The notes under the pieces were generated by a model that saw only the letters and a list, made by a program, of their open reading frames with translations, made no database searches and was not told where the DNA came from. 64,000 bases of DNA, from assembly GCF_030268965.1 (NCBI RefSeq), contig NZ_BSSE01000022.1:1-64000 (forward strand), read 5' to 3'. Source of the stretch: Microtetraspora sp. NBRC 16547 (GTDB lineage: Bacteria; Actinomycetota; Actinomycetes; Streptosporangiales; Streptosporangiaceae). This document shows positions 63,031 through 64,000 of this stretch, piece by piece (within the stretch, counting starts at the first letter, position 1; every line of letters begins with the position of its first letter). Both the position numbers and the translations under genes were made by a program.

Positions 63031-64000
63031 CCGGCGCCGACATCAGCACCGGCACCAGCACGAGCACCCGCGCGGGCGTTCGCGCCGACACCCCGGGATC
63101 CCTGCTCCGCAGGACGATCCTCGGCCCGGGGATGGCCCGCAGGCTGGTCGTCGCCGCTCTCGCCGGCTCGGCCGCCGACCTCGCCGGGGTCGCGCTGATC
63201 GCCTCGGCGGCGTGGCTGATCACGCGGGCCGCCGAGCAGCCGCCGCTGACCGCGTTGTCGGTCGCCATCGTCGGGGTGCGCGCGTTCGCGACCGGCAAGG
63301 GCGTGCTCCGTTACGCGGAGCGGCTCACCGGGCACGAGGTGGCGCTGCGGGCGCAGGCGAGCACGCGGGAGCGGCTGTACGAGTCGCTCATCCCCGCCGG
63401 GCCGCTCCGGCAGCGCGGCGCCGACCTGCTCAGCCGGATGGTGGACGACACCGAGGCGGTCCAGGACCTGCTGGTGCGCTGCCTGCTGCCCGCGGTCGCC
63501 GCCCTGCTCACCGGGATCGCGGCCGTCGTCATCGGGGCGTTCCTGCTGCCCGCGGCCGCACTCGTGCTCGCCCTGGGCCTGCTGCTTACCGGTGTGCTCC
63601 TGCCCGCAGGCACGGGCGCCGCCGCCCGCCGCTGGTCGGCCAGGATCGCTCCCGCGCGGGCCGACCTGGCCGCCCGGGTGGCCGACCTGGTGCACGGCGC
63701 GGCCGACCTCGCCGCGTACGGAGCGAAGGAACGGGCCCTCGCGGACGGGATGGCGGCGGACGCCCGCCTTGCCACGCTGGAGCGGGGGCAGGCCAGGATC
63801 AACGCCACGGCCCTCGGGCTCGGGGTCCTCCTCCAAGGGGCGACCGTCGCGACGGTGGTGCTGGTCGCGCAGGCGGCCGAGCTGGGCCAGGTGGCGACGG
63901 CCGTACTCGCCCTGACGTCGCTGGTCTCCTTCGAGCCGGTGCTGCCGCTCGCCGCGGCCGGTGAGCGCTTCGCGGGCGTCACCGCCGCGCTACGCAGGCT
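63027..64000 (+). CDS. cydC: Thiol reductant ABC exporter subunit CydC (partial, runs off the window)
   Basis: N-terminal 324 residues of the partner half-transporter. A short Ser/Thr-rich N-terminus is followed by membrane helices (RLVVAALAGSAADLAGVALI; AAWLITRAAEQPPLTALSVA) and conserved GVLRYAERLTGHEVALRA and LLSRMVDDTEAVQDLLVRCL, typical of CydC. The ATG at 63027 overlaps the cydD stop (ATGA). The ATPase domain lies beyond the window end. The reading frame is still open at position 64000. Confidence 0.93.
   Translation, partial: MTGADISTGTSTSTRAGVRADTPGSLLRRTILGPGMARRLVVAALAGSAADLAGVALIASAAWLITRAAEQPPLTALSVAIVGVRAFATGKGVLRYAERLTGHEVALRAQASTRERLYESLIPAGPLRQRGADLLSRMVDDTEAVQDLLVRCLLPAVAALLTGIAAVVIGAFLLPAAALVLALGLLLTGVLLPAGTGAAARRWSARIAPARADLAARVADLVHGAADLAAYGAKERALADGMAADARLATLERGQARINATALGLGVLLQGATVATVVLVAQAAELGQVATAVLALTSLVSFEPVLPLAAAGERFAGVTAALRR

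Overview
The window is high-GC actinomycete chromosomal DNA: GC-biased third positions, many GTG starts, 4-base stop/start overlaps and antisense shadow reading frames. The Streptomyces-like CebR operator sequence, the mal/agl and ceb sugar importers, an Entner-Doudoroff operon and a fused indolepyruvate oxidoreductase suggest a Streptosporangiales- or Streptomyces-like soil actinomycete. The genus cannot be fixed from the sequence alone.

Left edge (1-1.9 kb): a scarred insertion zone. It holds the catalytic 3' end (domains V and VI) of a group II intron, an IS5-type DDE transposase directly behind it, a small hypothetical gene that may be cut by the IS end, and a golvesin-like gene remnant. 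1.95-9.8 kb: a glycan/redox block. It contains a nucleotide-sugar epimerase and then a leftward set of GT2, DUF2064-type transferase, polytopic glycosyltransferase, membrane-anchored molybdopterin oxidoreductase, small membrane protein and GH15 hydrolase. 9.9-16.4 kb: a ROK repressor divergent from zwf-edd-glk-eda, a complete glucose-to-pyruvate Entner-Doudoroff operon. A His/Lys-rich secreted peptide and an IS66 transposase follow.

18.9-27.7 kb: a maltose/alpha-glucoside locus transcribed leftward (malE-malF-malG, GH13 glucosidase, LacI-type repressor, PfkB kinase), with a divergent MalK/MsiK-type ATPase and a palindromic operator upstream of malE. 27.7-30.6 kb: an ACT-domain protein, a DUF488 protein and an orphan sensor kinase. 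30.85-38.7 kb: a nonulosonic (sialic/KDN-like) acid surface-glycan locus. It has a three-domain CMP-sugar synthetase/HAD phosphatase/NeuB-type synthase fusion, a GT2, a polysialyltransferase-like protein and two further transferase-like proteins, interrupted by a less GC-rich cutA.

38.9-47.5 kb: an aldo/keto reductase, a secreted sulfatase, and the cellobiose operon cebE-cebF-cebG-bglC-cebR behind two perfect CebR palindromes. 47.5-64 kb: an Lrp regulator divergent from a fused indolepyruvate ferredoxin oxidoreductase with acyl-CoA dehydrogenase, then aldose epimerase, class II DAHP synthase, thioredoxin, cytochrome oxidase subunit I, a pentapeptide-repeat gene broken by an IS630 remnant, an Rpn-like nuclease with a 24-bp repeat array, a probable pseudogene, and cydD with the start of cydC.

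A recurring oddity is short tandem repeats between genes and inside linkers or N-termini. The most distinctive system is the nonulosonic acid locus with its trifunctional fusion enzyme.
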